A DNA stretch of 64,000 nucleotides from Candidatus Parcubacteria bacterium (lineage in GTDB: Bacteria > Patescibacteria > ABY1 > UBA1558 > GWA2-36-10): the NCBI GenBank assembly GCA_018669975.1, contig JABHSK010000009.1, positions 1-64,000 on the forward strand, read 5' to 3'. Positions 8,018 to 16,253 of the stretch are shown here, piece by piece; the first letter of the stretch is position 1; each line of letters starts with the position of its first letter. Made by a program: the position numbers and the translations under genes. Below the pieces are notes generated by a model, which saw only the letters and a program-made list of their open reading frames with translations, searched no databases and was not told the origin of the DNA.

Positions 8018-9542
8018 TAATTTCTACAAATACTTAGAAAAAAAATATAAAGTCATACTACTCATAATAGTCGTCCTAGGCGCCGGACTACGTCTTATAG
8101 ACACCCATAAAAAGCTTATTTGGCAAGATGAAGCTGAAACAGTAATAAATTCTATCCAAGTAATTGAAGATGGTTATCCGCATGGTTATTTTAAAGGAAA
8201 GAAAATATTTGAAAGTAAGTTAAGAATAGAAATAGATGATCCCGTTTACGCTTACACAGAAAGTAATTTTTATGGTTCAAAATATGAAAATAACAAGGGT
8301 TGGCTAGGCTATTATTATCTAGCACCTTTTGTAAAAATATTTGGCGTGTCAGAGCTTTCTGTAAGATTACCATTTTTACTTTTTTATATATTGACTACAA
8401 TATTAATATTCAGGCTCAGCCAAATATTTTTTGATAATAAAATTATATCTTTGCTGGCCTGCTTTTTATTTGCCATAGATCCAGTATCAATTCTCTATGG
8501 TAAGCAAGCTAGGTATTACTCCATTATAATGTTAATGGCTCCTGCTTTATTATATTTTAATTATCTATATACAAAAAACAAACGAATAATATATCTGTGG
8601 CTATTAACTACATCGCTAATTCTTACATTCCATACACATATATTATTATGTTCTTTTATTATTTTGTTTCTTATTTATTATAATTTTTTAAAAACAAAAA
8701 CAATTAAACTAGACAAATATATTGTCTATAATCTCGGTTATTTCTTATTGTGTACCGTACCCTGGTTGATTCTAGTTAAATTTTGGACAAATTTCGAAAC
8801 CCATGGGATTGCTAGTAGCGACTTAAACTTTATACCTATTCTTTGGATTATTGGCGTATTATTATATTTAGCCTTGTATAGAGTATACAAATTTATTACT
8901 AAAGATAAAAAATACCTACACATAAATGAAATTATACCTAGCTACTTGCTCCACTTTTTCTGTGGCTACCTAATAATTTTTCCCATACTAATACCAGCTG
9001 AATCATTTTCTGACCGAATATTTATTTCTCTACTCCCATTGTTTACAATAATCATTTCTAGATTAATATATAAAATATTTATAAAAAAACGAACAAAGCT
9101 GACGATTACTCTTATATTTTTATTAAGTATTTATTTAGTATTAATGTTTGGCTTACGAGCACAAATGTTTTACGGAAAAAACTCCTGGATTAATAGTGTT
9201 ATACGCTATGCTCAAGAAACAAATCTAAAAAATGATGACCTTTTGATAACAAATTGGCATGACCTTACACTATCTTTATATACTGATTATAATATTTATC
9301 CCCTGTATACTTTAAACCCTGATTTTGTAAATAATTACCCTAATAGAGTTTTAGCGATAATGTCACTGAAAGCAATGATTCCAAACGGAACAACCAATAA
9401 ACCACGTATTCACGAAAACTTAATTTTAGAAGAAGCTAGATTCTACAACTTTTCAGATAGATTAAAAAACTGTAAAAAAGTTTACATTGATCAATACACA
9501 TTAATTTTTGATTGCCCAAAATTAGAAAATTATGAAAAATAA
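8010..9542 (+). CDS. Multi-pass membrane glycosyltransferase (ArnT/GT39/GT83-like), copy 1
   Basis: A 510-aa protein with many hydrophobic helices. The first extracytoplasmic loop contains WQDEAETVINSIQVIEDG, the acidic loop after TM1 in which ArnT/PMT-type GT-C enzymes keep catalytic Asp/Glu. This family transfers sugar from polyprenyl phosphate to an acceptor outside the membrane. Later features are YGKQARYYS and repeated aromatic-rich helices. It is very AT-rich (5 G/C of 60 at 8641-8700). It overlaps its neighbours on both sides (8 and 11 bp). It is clearly paralogous to the next gene, sharing almost the same loop sequence and spacing. The acceptor is unknown. Confidence 0.8.
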   Translation: MSNNFYKYLEKKYKVILLIIVVLGAGLRLIDTHKKLIWQDEAETVINSIQVIEDGYPHGYFKGKKIFESKLRIEIDDPVYAYTESNFYGSKYENNKGWLGYYYLAPFVKIFGVSELSVRLPFLLFYILTTILIFRLSQIFFDNKIISLLACFLFAIDPVSILYGKQARYYSIIMLMAPALLYFNYLYTKNKRIIYLWLLTTSLILTFHTHILLCSFIILFLIYYNFLKTKTIKLDKYIVYNLGYFLLCTVPWLILVKFWTNFETHGIASSDLNFIPILWIIGVLLYLALYRVYKFITKDKKYLHINEIIPSYLLHFFCGYLIIFPILIPAESFSDRIFISLLPLFTIIISRLIYKIFIKKRTKLTITLIFLLSIYLVLMFGLRAQMFYGKNSWINSVIRYAQETNLKNDDLLITNWHDLTLSLYTDYNIYPLYTLNPDFVNNYPNRVLAIMSLKAMIPNGTTNKPRIHENLILEEARFYNFSDRLKNCKKVYIDQYTLIFDCPKLENYEK

Positions 9543-11034
9543 TAAAAAATATCTACTACTACTTGGCTTAATTATAGTACTTGGCTTTTGTTTACGTTAT
9601 ATAAATATCGGAAAACATATTCTATGGGTAGACGAGGCTGAAACTGTCATTAACACTATCCAAGTAATTGAAGATGGCTATCCGCATGGTTATTTTAAAG
9701 GACAACCTATCCATGAAAATATATCCTATATTAAAATAGAAGATCCTGTATATAGATATGCGTCTACTAATTATTATGGATCTAAATATGAAAACAATAA
9801 GGGTTGGTTAACTTATTTTTATTTAGCTCCTTTTATAAAAACGTTTGGCTTTTCTGAATTATCATCCAGGTTACCATTTTTGTTGTTTTACATTTTAACC
9901 ACTATTGTAATTTTCTTCTTTACAAACAGATTATTAAAAAATAAAAAAATAGCCTTAGTGGCCTCTCTTATTTTTGCCATTGATATCTTAGCCATTTACT
10001 ATGGTAAGCAAGCCCGTTATTACTCTATCTTTATGTTTTTAGGGGTATCAAGTATGTATTTAAACTATTTATATATACATAGCAAAAAAAATATACACCT
10101 TTGGTTATTAACTACCTCATTAATTCTCACTTTCCATACACACATAACACTATTTGCCTTTTTGGTATTATTTTATTTCTATTATGACTTTATCAGAACC
10201 AAAAAAATAAAATTTAATAAAGCTATATTATATAATGCACTGTATCTACTAGTACTAACCGTGCCCTGGTTAATTCTAGTAAAATTTTGGGTTAATTTCA
10301 CTACCCATGACGTCAAAGATAACCGAGAGATAATAAAAGTGTTATGGCTGCTGATAGTATTTCTAATTCCACTTAGCGTAAAACTTACTCGAGTGATGCT
10401 GGGTTATAAGGGTAAATTAAAAATAACCAACACCGTTAATGATTATTTAGCTACTTTTTCCATAGCTTATATTATATTCGTACCAATAATCATTCCTGCC
10501 GAATCAATTACATCGAGAGTATTTGCTCCGCTGATACCTATATTTGCCATAATTATTACCCAACTATTTTACCAGGCAAGTAAAAAATTATGGAAAATAC
10601 ACAGCTTCTTTATTATAACTACCATCACACTATACATAATGTTATTTATGGCTAATGGTTTAGGAGCTGATTATGGAAATGCTAATTATATAAATACTAT
10701 TTTAAAATACACCGAGGAAAAAAACTTAGGTTCAGATGACATTATTGTCAGCAATTGGAATGCACTATCGTTAAAATTATATAGTGACCACCAAGTCTAC
10801 CCAGTAAGACCTTTACGCCCTGACTTTTTCAATAATTATCCAAATAGAATACTAGCCGTATTTGTCTATAAACAAATATATTTCCCTGGATCAGGATTCA
10901 CAAGAGAAGATGCTAGAGAGTTAGACTTTTGGCTTAAGGCATTTAATGAAATCAGCGATAGACTAAAGACTTGTAAGCAAGTTGATCTAGGCATCGCTGA
11001 TACGATTGTACTTGACTGTCCTGCACTTAAATAA
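9532..11034 (+). CDS. Multi-pass membrane glycosyltransferase (ArnT/GT39/GT83-like), copy 2
   Basis: A 500-aa paralogue of the preceding gene. It shares the loop VDEAETVINTIQVIEDGYPH, the KYENNKGWL segment, YGKQARYYS, the helix with LTTSLILTFHTHI, and a C-terminal DYGN/NYPNR region. Its ATG lies 11 bp inside the upstream gene, so the three genes form one operon. Divergence is spread evenly, so this is an old tandem duplication rather than a recent one. Two copies may handle different sugars or acceptors (inference). A bidirectional terminator follows. Confidence 0.8.
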   Translation: MKNNKKYLLLLGLIIVLGFCLRYINIGKHILWVDEAETVINTIQVIEDGYPHGYFKGQPIHENISYIKIEDPVYRYASTNYYGSKYENNKGWLTYFYLAPFIKTFGFSELSSRLPFLLFYILTTIVIFFFTNRLLKNKKIALVASLIFAIDILAIYYGKQARYYSIFMFLGVSSMYLNYLYIHSKKNIHLWLLTTSLILTFHTHITLFAFLVLFYFYYDFIRTKKIKFNKAILYNALYLLVLTVPWLILVKFWVNFTTHDVKDNREIIKVLWLLIVFLIPLSVKLTRVMLGYKGKLKITNTVNDYLATFSIAYIIFVPIIIPAESITSRVFAPLIPIFAIIITQLFYQASKKLWKIHSFFIITTITLYIMLFMANGLGADYGNANYINTILKYTEEKNLGSDDIIVSNWNALSLKLYSDHQVYPVRPLRPDFFNNYPNRILAVFVYKQIYFPGSGFTREDARELDFWLKAFNEISDRLKTCKQVDLGIADTIVLDCPALK

Positions 11035-11044
11035 AACTTACACT

Positions 11045-11078
11045 TAAAAAAACCACCCCTGAGTAGGGATGGTTTTTA
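11045..11078. terminator. Bidirectional terminator between convergent genes
   Basis: AAACCA-c-CCCT / AGGG-a-TGGTTT with A-tract and T-tract on the two sides. It serves the GT operon (+) and the membrane/SpeE fusion (-). Confidence 0.8.
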
Positions 11079-11088
11079 AAAATACTCG

Positions 11089-13407
11089 TTAATAGCAATT
11101 GTTTTCTAAAAATTCTATAAACTTCTCACTATCATGATTAAAAATATTACGCCACATGTAGTATTCAATTATTGGCTTATCATTACTGACTGTTGGATAA
11201 TCTGATAAAGCACTAGCTATACATTCATTGTTTAAACGTAAATTATACATATCTTCAGCAGTAATATCCTCCTCTGTCCACTCATTTATATCTTCTGCGA
11301 TACCTTCTTTAGAATGACCTGCTTTAAACTTTTCTAGATTTGGCTCGATATTCTCAAAAGAACCTACTAAGTATACCCCCACCCTATCTGGACTATCCCA
11401 AATAGATACGTGAGGAAAGGCCTCTAAAAATGTTTTGATAATAATTAGAGCATCCTGTTTTGACATAGCAGAATAAACCCACTGCACAAACATGCCATCA
11501 GAATTTAAAATTTTCTTACTCTTCTCATAAAATTCCTCTGAATAAAGCACTGTAGTACCTACACTATTTACTGGTGGTGGTGGGTCAACAGTTATAATGT
11601 CATACTTCTTATCAATTAAAGATACATAATTATAACCATCATTTATATAAATATTACCACGAGGATTATCTAAAATCTCTTGAGCATCTTCATGAAAAAC
11701 ATGAAGAGCATCAGGAACAGATGGAATAAGCTCAACAGCATCCACATCTAAACCATGCTTCAAAGATGAACGATAGGTGGTTCCCATACCAAAAGCAATA
11801 TTGAGCAACCTCTTTGATGAATCATTTAAAAACATAGGTAAATGAGCCATAAGTTTTGTATCTGTGGTTAAGAATGTCATGCCAATACCATTGACTTTTA
11901 GATGCGCATTATCATCATTGTCCCTATACGCCACTACCTCTGCTTCTAAGTCGTGCCCGATGAAATACTTATCTTCTGATAAAACCGTTTTAACGGTTTT
12001 TACTATTAGAGTATCGAATAAATTACCACCTACATAATAAAAAGATATAAAAGCTAATACTATAATTGCTCCACCATAAACAAATATTTTTTGTGCTTTT
12101 TCTTTAAGCCATTTTTTATCCAATAACACAAAAGTGATGCCGAGAATACAATTAAAGGTGGCAAATAAAAACACCAGTTTGCTGCCGCCAACCATGGCCA
12201 AAAATATTAAACCAGTCAACATAATACCCAAGACTGAACCAATTGTATTAACTGCATAAAGCATTCCTGCCTTAGTGCCTACTTTATCCTTTGAGTCACC
12301 CATAAAAGATATTTCATACATAATTGGAAAAATAATACCCATTAATAATGTTGTGACAAATAAAGCGAAAAAAGCAAAGGCTGGTAAAGAAAATAAGGCG
12401 TGTTGCGTAGTATTCACACTGATGTTGTTTATGCTAAACAAAACTGCAATAGAGGCTATCCCAATAACAAATTCTGCTAAGCCAACTACCAAAAATGGTT
12501 TTTTAATCTTTACTCTTTTAACAGCATAACTACCGAGCGCAATCCCTAAAAGAAATACAATAAGAATAGATGCGAATGAATAAGTAAAATTACCAATAAT
12601 AGGCGCGAATAGTCTCATCCAAATAATTTCATAAGAAAGTGATAAAAATCCAGACAAGAAAAATAAAATAAGTACTATTTTTTTATAACCCTTAACTGGC
12701 TCAACGTCATAATGTTTATCTAGATCTATTACTTGATTACCATCTACCGCTGAAGGCTTTTTCTTTTTAGCAGCTATAATAGCCCATAAGCCAATAATAA
12801 TATTTAAGGCCATAGCCACTATAAAAGTGGCCTTAATGCCTATTAATTCTAATAGAAAAAAACCAGATAAAATAGTGCCTAGAACAGCACCTAAGGTGTT
12901 TATACCGTACAATTTACTAGTGACCCCCTTAATTGAGTCTTCTTTAGCGAAGAAGCTTAATATTACAGGGAACGTTCCACCCATAAACAGTGCCGGAATA
13001 AAAACAACAAAACTAGCCAATAAAAATTTTACAGCTAGCAGTGATCCACTGGGATCATGATAAAAAATGCTATAAAAATCATAAATATACCTAGATAAGA
13101 AAAAATACCCTAGTCCTGATGATAGGGCTATACATATTTCTAACACTCCATAAAAACCTAGCTTACTCTTAATTTTGTCAGAGTATTTTCCTAAAATGTA
13201 ACTACCTATTCCCAGTCCCAGCATAAAACTAGCTACCACTGCCGTGGCAGAATAGACAGAATTTCCAAATAAATAAAGTAGAATTTTTGACCAAAGTACT
13301 TGGTACATCAAACTACTAGCACCAGAAATTAATAGAAAAAATACGACCAATTTATACATATCCATTGGTCTGGTAGGCGTGCCTTTATCGACTTGTGTTT
13401 CTTCCAT
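11089..13407 (-). CDS. MFS-like membrane protein fused to a spermidine-synthase-like domain
   Basis: A 772-aa protein. Residues ~15-470 hold about 14 hydrophobic helices arranged as two related halves (each starts with a LxxxSGxxSLxYxxxW motif and has GIxLGSY-type turns). Residues ~480-740 form a Rossmann methyltransferase-like spermidine synthase fold: NIAFGMGTTYRSSL (SAM-site glycine loop), VDAVELIPSV (acidic residue after beta2), NDGYNYV, and IITVDPPPPVN in the catalytic loop position. SpeE normally has DSTDP there, so aminopropyl transfer is doubtful. Fused membrane-SpeE proteins are known in bacteria but their substrates are largely undefined. A second, shorter member occurs at 45658-47202. 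The gene is monocistronic with an extended -10. Confidence 0.8.
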   Translation of the reverse strand: MEETQVDKGTPTRPMDMYKLVVFFLLISGASSLMYQVLWSKILLYLFGNSVYSATAVVASFMLGLGIGSYILGKYSDKIKSKLGFYGVLEICIALSSGLGYFFLSRYIYDFYSIFYHDPSGSLLAVKFLLASFVVFIPALFMGGTFPVILSFFAKEDSIKGVTSKLYGINTLGAVLGTILSGFFLLELIGIKATFIVAMALNIIIGLWAIIAAKKKKPSAVDGNQVIDLDKHYDVEPVKGYKKIVLILFFLSGFLSLSYEIIWMRLFAPIIGNFTYSFASILIVFLLGIALGSYAVKRVKIKKPFLVVGLAEFVIGIASIAVLFSINNISVNTTQHALFSLPAFAFFALFVTTLLMGIIFPIMYEISFMGDSKDKVGTKAGMLYAVNTIGSVLGIMLTGLIFLAMVGGSKLVFLFATFNCILGITFVLLDKKWLKEKAQKIFVYGGAIIVLAFISFYYVGGNLFDTLIVKTVKTVLSEDKYFIGHDLEAEVVAYRDNDDNAHLKVNGIGMTFLTTDTKLMAHLPMFLNDSSKRLLNIAFGMGTTYRSSLKHGLDVDAVELIPSVPDALHVFHEDAQEILDNPRGNIYINDGYNYVSLIDKKYDIITVDPPPPVNSVGTTVLYSEEFYEKSKKILNSDGMFVQWVYSAMSKQDALIIIKTFLEAFPHVSIWDSPDRVGVYLVGSFENIEPNLEKFKAGHSKEGIAEDINEWTEEDITAEDMYNLRLNNECIASALSDYPTVSNDKPIIEYYMWRNIFNHDSEKFIEFLENNCY

Positions 13408-13439
13408 TTTTTTCTCTAATTATTTAATTAACGCTTAAT

Positions 13440-13448
13440 ATTATAACA
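13440..13448 (-). promoter_or_regulatory. Extended -10 promoter
   Basis: The minus strand reads TGTTATAAT, 32 nt before the ATG at 13407. Confidence 0.55.
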
Positions 13449-13488
13449 TACTAACTAATCAATAGAAAACAGCAAAAAGCACTAGCTA

Positions 13489-13517
13489 TTGACATAAATC
13501 AACAAAAATAGTATGGT
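13489..13517 (+). promoter_or_regulatory. Promoter of the NYN-domain gene
   Basis: TTGACA (13489-13494), 17-bp spacer, TATGGT (13512-13517). It predicts a leader of about 135-140 nt. Confidence 0.65.
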
Positions 13518-13611
13518 TGTATGTAAATTACTTTGTACCCTCAAAACACACTAGAAAGGAAGGTGTAACTATAATATTGTGCGCAAGTAACCAGCGTACC
13601 TGGATCCTCCC

Positions 13612-13653
13612 CTGTAAATACTACAGAGCCCTAAAAACCGCAACCTTAGGGGG
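13612..13653 (+). promoter_or_regulatory. Structured leader that may sequester the ribosome-binding site
   Basis: Two hairpins precede the gene. CTGTA (13612-13616) pairs with TACAG (13622-13626). CCCTAA (13629-13634) pairs with TTAGGG (13646-13651), which covers the first part of the Shine-Dalgarno AGGGGG (13648-13653). Opening the second hairpin would be needed for efficient translation. Confidence 0.55.
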
Positions 13654-13661
13654 TTTATATC

Positions 13662-14396
13662 ATGTTAGGGCAAAAGAAAAAAGGCAAAGATACATATGTG
13701 CTAGTAGATGGTGAAAATATTATTTTCTCTATTCAAAACAAATACGGCCTCAGGCTAAATTTCCATAGAGTGGTCCAGATGCTCACAGAGCTTTACGGAG
13801 ATGTCAAAGTCTTCGTATTCGGCCACTTCAGTGATGACGGCAATGGGCTTTTCCTAGCCGTCAAACAACACATACAATCCTGTCCTCATACACACGTCGT
13901 TGACACCAGAGTCAGTAATAAACCACACCGAGAACAATCGGATCTAGCCATGCTAGAGGAACTGACTATGGGCATTAATGGCCTTTTCCAAAATCTTGAT
14001 GCATACGAGAGAGCTGTTTTCATGACTGGTGATGGCTCGATGCTACGGGCCGCACTTCATTGTCGGGATGTATTTGATCTGGACACTATTGTCATGGCTG
14101 AAGAAGGCACCATCAACGCCTCATTCATGGACGCAGGAATCAATGTGGTCCATGTCGATCCCATCGTCAACAACCTATTGGTTGTTAACAAACTAGACGA
14201 TGACATTTTTGCTGCTGCTGGTGCAGGCTCAGTCGATGACATGCTAGAAGCCGTCCAGGTTAATCACCTCATGCATACCCCGGCACAAGCCAACGAAAGA
14301 GAGCGTGATCGTATCAGAAGCATCAATCAAGTTCGACGAGAACTTATCCGACACCGAATCAATCTTATGCTCCAAGCTAAGGGGCAAAAAGAATAG
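13662..14396 (+). CDS. NYN-domain (PIN-like) putative RNase
   Basis: A 244-aa protein with an NYN/LabA-type PIN-fold nuclease domain over residues ~10-170. It begins with TYVLVDGENI (first Asp of the acidic site), then EQSDLAMLEELTMGI near residue 90 (second acidic cluster), and FMTGDGSMLRAA near residue 120 (third acidic site). NYN domains cleave RNA in a metal-dependent way. The C-terminal ~70 residues are helical and basic (ERERDRIRSINQVRRELIRHR) and could bind RNA. The start is fixed by AGGGGG eight nt upstream. The gene is GC-richer than its neighbours, with a long structured leader and its own terminator. Confidence 0.8.
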   Translation: MLGQKKKGKDTYVLVDGENIIFSIQNKYGLRLNFHRVVQMLTELYGDVKVFVFGHFSDDGNGLFLAVKQHIQSCPHTHVVDTRVSNKPHREQSDLAMLEELTMGINGLFQNLDAYERAVFMTGDGSMLRAALHCRDVFDLDTIVMAEEGTINASFMDAGINVVHVDPIVNNLLVVNKLDDDIFAAAGAGSVDDMLEAVQVNHLMHTPAQANERERDRIRSINQVRRELIRHRINLMLQAKGQKE

Positions 14397-14410
14397 ACCT
14401 TTCTAATATC

Positions 14411-14441
14411 CCCATCGAGACGGAACTCGATGGGATTTTTT
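14411..14441 (+). terminator. Terminator of the NYN-domain gene
   Basis: Perfect 9-bp stem CCCATCGAG / CTCGATGGG followed by ATTTTTTATTT. Confidence 0.95.
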
Positions 14442-14446
14442 ATTTA

Positions 14447-14455
14447 TGCTATAAT
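14447..14455 (+). promoter_or_regulatory. Extended -10 promoter of the candidate sRNA
   Basis: TGCTATAAT on the + strand directly after the NYN-gene terminator. No annotated gene follows on this strand before the next terminator. Confidence 0.55.
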
Positions 14456-14461
14456 AAAAAT

Positions 14462-14665
14462 ATCCATGGTCCTTTATTCTATCTTCAAAATAAATATTAA
14501 ATAAACTAAAGCGTGTTATATCCTAGAGATAATAATACATCAAGTCAGAAAAAATATTAGTTGTTTGATAGCTTATTGAGAAGTAAACTAAACAATTGAA
14601 TATGGAAAACGTGGAAGTTTTATGAACTCCATCTACATTGGGGCAGATGGAGTTCTTTTTTTATT
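14462..14665 (+). ncRNA. Candidate ~200-nt noncoding RNA
   Basis: This stretch lies between an extended -10 (14447-14455) and a strong terminator (14624-14665) and contains no ORF longer than about a dozen codons on the + strand. Complementary TTGTTT and AAACAA segments near 14560-14597 could form a stem. It does not match the conserved cores I know for tmRNA, SRP RNA, RNase P or 6S RNA. A 7-codon ATG ORF near 14601 ends just before the terminator and could make it a leader transcript instead. Evidence is purely architectural. Confidence 0.45.
14624..14665 (+). terminator. Strong orphan terminator on + strand
   Basis: Eleven-bp perfect stem GAACTCCATCT / AGATGGAGTTC with 10-nt loop and TTTTTTTATTT. 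The T-tract is only on the + side, so it does not belong to queA. Confidence 0.9.
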
Positions 14666-14677
14666 TAAATTTTATTG

Positions 14678-15715
14678 TTAGAGACGATCTTTGGTAATAA
14701 ACATAGCATCACCAAAAGAAAAAAATCTATATTTAAGATGAATTGCCTTCTGATAGGCTTTTAAAATAAATTTTCTACTCGCTAAAGCAGACACCATAAA
14801 TAATAATGAGCTTTTAGGTAAATGAAAATTAGTAATCAACTCATCTACAAATCTATACTTATAGCTAGGGTAAATATAAATGTCTACCCACTTAGATCCT
14901 GAATTTAATTTACCATCCTTATCAGCAAAAGCTTCTAGGGTACGGGCACTAGTGGTGCCCACCGCAATAATGTTCTTGCCCTGCTTTTTAATTTTATTCA
15001 ATTCGACCACTGTCTGTTCATCAATACTAGCCCATTCGTGATGAATTTGATGCTTAGTAATATCCTCTGTTTCTACTGGTGCAAAAGTACCCAACGATAC
15101 ATGTAAGGTTACTTTGAAAATTTTAACTCCTTTTTCCTTAAGCTGTTTAAGCGTCTGTTCGGTAAAATGAAGGCCAGCTGTAGGCGCTGCCGCTGAACCA
15201 CGTTCCTTGGCATAAATAGTCTGATAGTCCTGTTTTATCTGCTTATTGTCTCCTACCTTAATGTAAGGCGGTATAGGAGTATGACCAATTTGATCAATTA
15301 TTGTGTTCAGTTTTTGTCCTGATTTATTAAATTTGATTTGCTTTGTTTTGCCGTCTATATTCTTAATAATCTGCGCCTCCAGCTTTTTGTCAAAATAAAT
15401 AATATCATCAATATTTAAATTACGACCACCAATCATAGCCTGCCACTGATCATCTTCTATATTTTCGGTCAACAAAACCTCTACCTTGCCGCCTGTTTTC
15501 TTCTGCCCATAGAGCCTAGCTGGAAAAACCTTGGTCTGATTAACCACTAAAACATCATTATCAGTCAAGTACTCCGGCAAATCATAGAAGTGCTTATGTT
15601 CTATTGTTTGTTTTTGTCTATCTAAAATCATCAACCTAGAGCTGTCTCTAGGTTTAACTTGTTGTTGAGCAATTAGCTCTGGTGATAACTTGTAATCAAA
15701 TAAATCAAGCTTCAT
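14678..15715 (-). CDS. queA: S-adenosylmethionine:tRNA ribosyltransferase-isomerase QueA
   Basis: Penultimate step of queuosine biosynthesis: moves the ribosyl part of SAM to preQ1 at position 34 of tRNA, forming epoxyqueuosine. I chose the ATG at 15715 (345 aa, the family's usual size) because it begins MKLDLFDYKLSPELIAQ, the standard N-terminus; the longer frame reads back into queH. Motifs: SRLMILDR, VNQTKVFPARLYG, TAGLHFT near the middle (AAAPTAGLHFTE), VGTTSARTLE, and NFHLPKSSLL near the C-terminus. Its start lies within the last codons of queH (11-bp overlap), indicating coupled translation in one operon. Confidence 0.96.
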   Translation of the reverse strand: MKLDLFDYKLSPELIAQQQVKPRDSSRLMILDRQKQTIEHKHFYDLPEYLTDNDVLVVNQTKVFPARLYGQKKTGGKVEVLLTENIEDDQWQAMIGGRNLNIDDIIYFDKKLEAQIIKNIDGKTKQIKFNKSGQKLNTIIDQIGHTPIPPYIKVGDNKQIKQDYQTIYAKERGSAAAPTAGLHFTEQTLKQLKEKGVKIFKVTLHVSLGTFAPVETEDITKHQIHHEWASIDEQTVVELNKIKKQGKNIIAVGTTSARTLEAFADKDGKLNSGSKWVDIYIYPSYKYRFVDELITNFHLPKSSLLFMVSALASRKFILKAYQKAIHLKYRFFSFGDAMFITKDRL

Positions 15716-16253
15716 CTCTGTCTCTTTTAGAATAAACACAACCACAATAGTCTTGTCGATAAAAACCTTCAACCTTGGACATGTTACAAGATATTTTATA
15801 ACCCTCTTGTTTTTTCCAATCACGATCAACAAACTCTATATCATGCTTTTTAGATAAAGCTTGTCCAATCTCACTTATTTTCTTATAGTCTTTATGTGGG
15901 CTAATAGATAGGGTGGTAGCCCAGGCAGCAAAACCATTGTCCTTGGCTCGTCTAACTACCTCGCCTAAGCGTAGATTAAAACAAACATCACAACGACGAC
16001 CCTTTTCAGGCTCATGCTCCAATCCCTTAATTTGTTCAAACCAATCCTTAGTATTGTAGTCTCCTTCTATGAATTCTACATCAATCTTTTCCAAATATTT
16101 TTTGACCTCCACTTTGCGAGCTAAGTACTCCTTGCGAGGATGAATATTTGGATTGTAAAAATAAACAGTAACCTGATACTGCTTTAAAAGCTCCTCGATG
16201 ACATAAATAGCACATGGTCCACAGCAAGTGTGTAGAAGTAATTTTGGTGTCAT
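15705..16253 (-). CDS. queH: Epoxyqueuosine reductase QueH
   Basis: A 182-aa QueH (former DUF208), the non-cobalamin enzyme reducing epoxyqueuosine to queuosine in tRNA. The N-terminus LLLHTCCGPCA carries the CCxxC metal/cluster motif. RRCDVCFNLR around residue 86 is the second CxxC, and the C-terminal DYCGCVYS gives the remaining cysteines. The order is membrane GT - queH - queA, each overlapping the next (4 bp and 11 bp). QueH and QueA catalyse consecutive steps, so the pairing supports both calls. Enzymes that make preQ1 are not in this window. Confidence 0.95.
   Translation of the reverse strand: MTPKLLLHTCCGPCAIYVIEELLKQYQVTVYFYNPNIHPRKEYLARKVEVKKYLEKIDVEFIEGDYNTKDWFEQIKGLEHEPEKGRRCDVCFNLRLGEVVRRAKDNGFAAWATTLSISPHKDYKKISEIGQALSKKHDIEFVDRDWKKQEGYKISCNMSKVEGFYRQDYCGCVYSKRDRDEA

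Noticed and set aside
12275..13060. ORFs on the + strand opposite the membrane/SpeE fusion
   Set aside because: Antisense shadows of a clear coding region, without ribosome-binding sites or recognisable motifs. The same applies to other antisense ORFs in gyrA, ftsH, rpsA and pilC.
13517..13714. 65-codon TTG-started ORF in the NYN leader
   Set aside because: It overlaps the NYN gene start, runs through the structured leader and has no good ATG. A short leader peptide is possible but unsupported.
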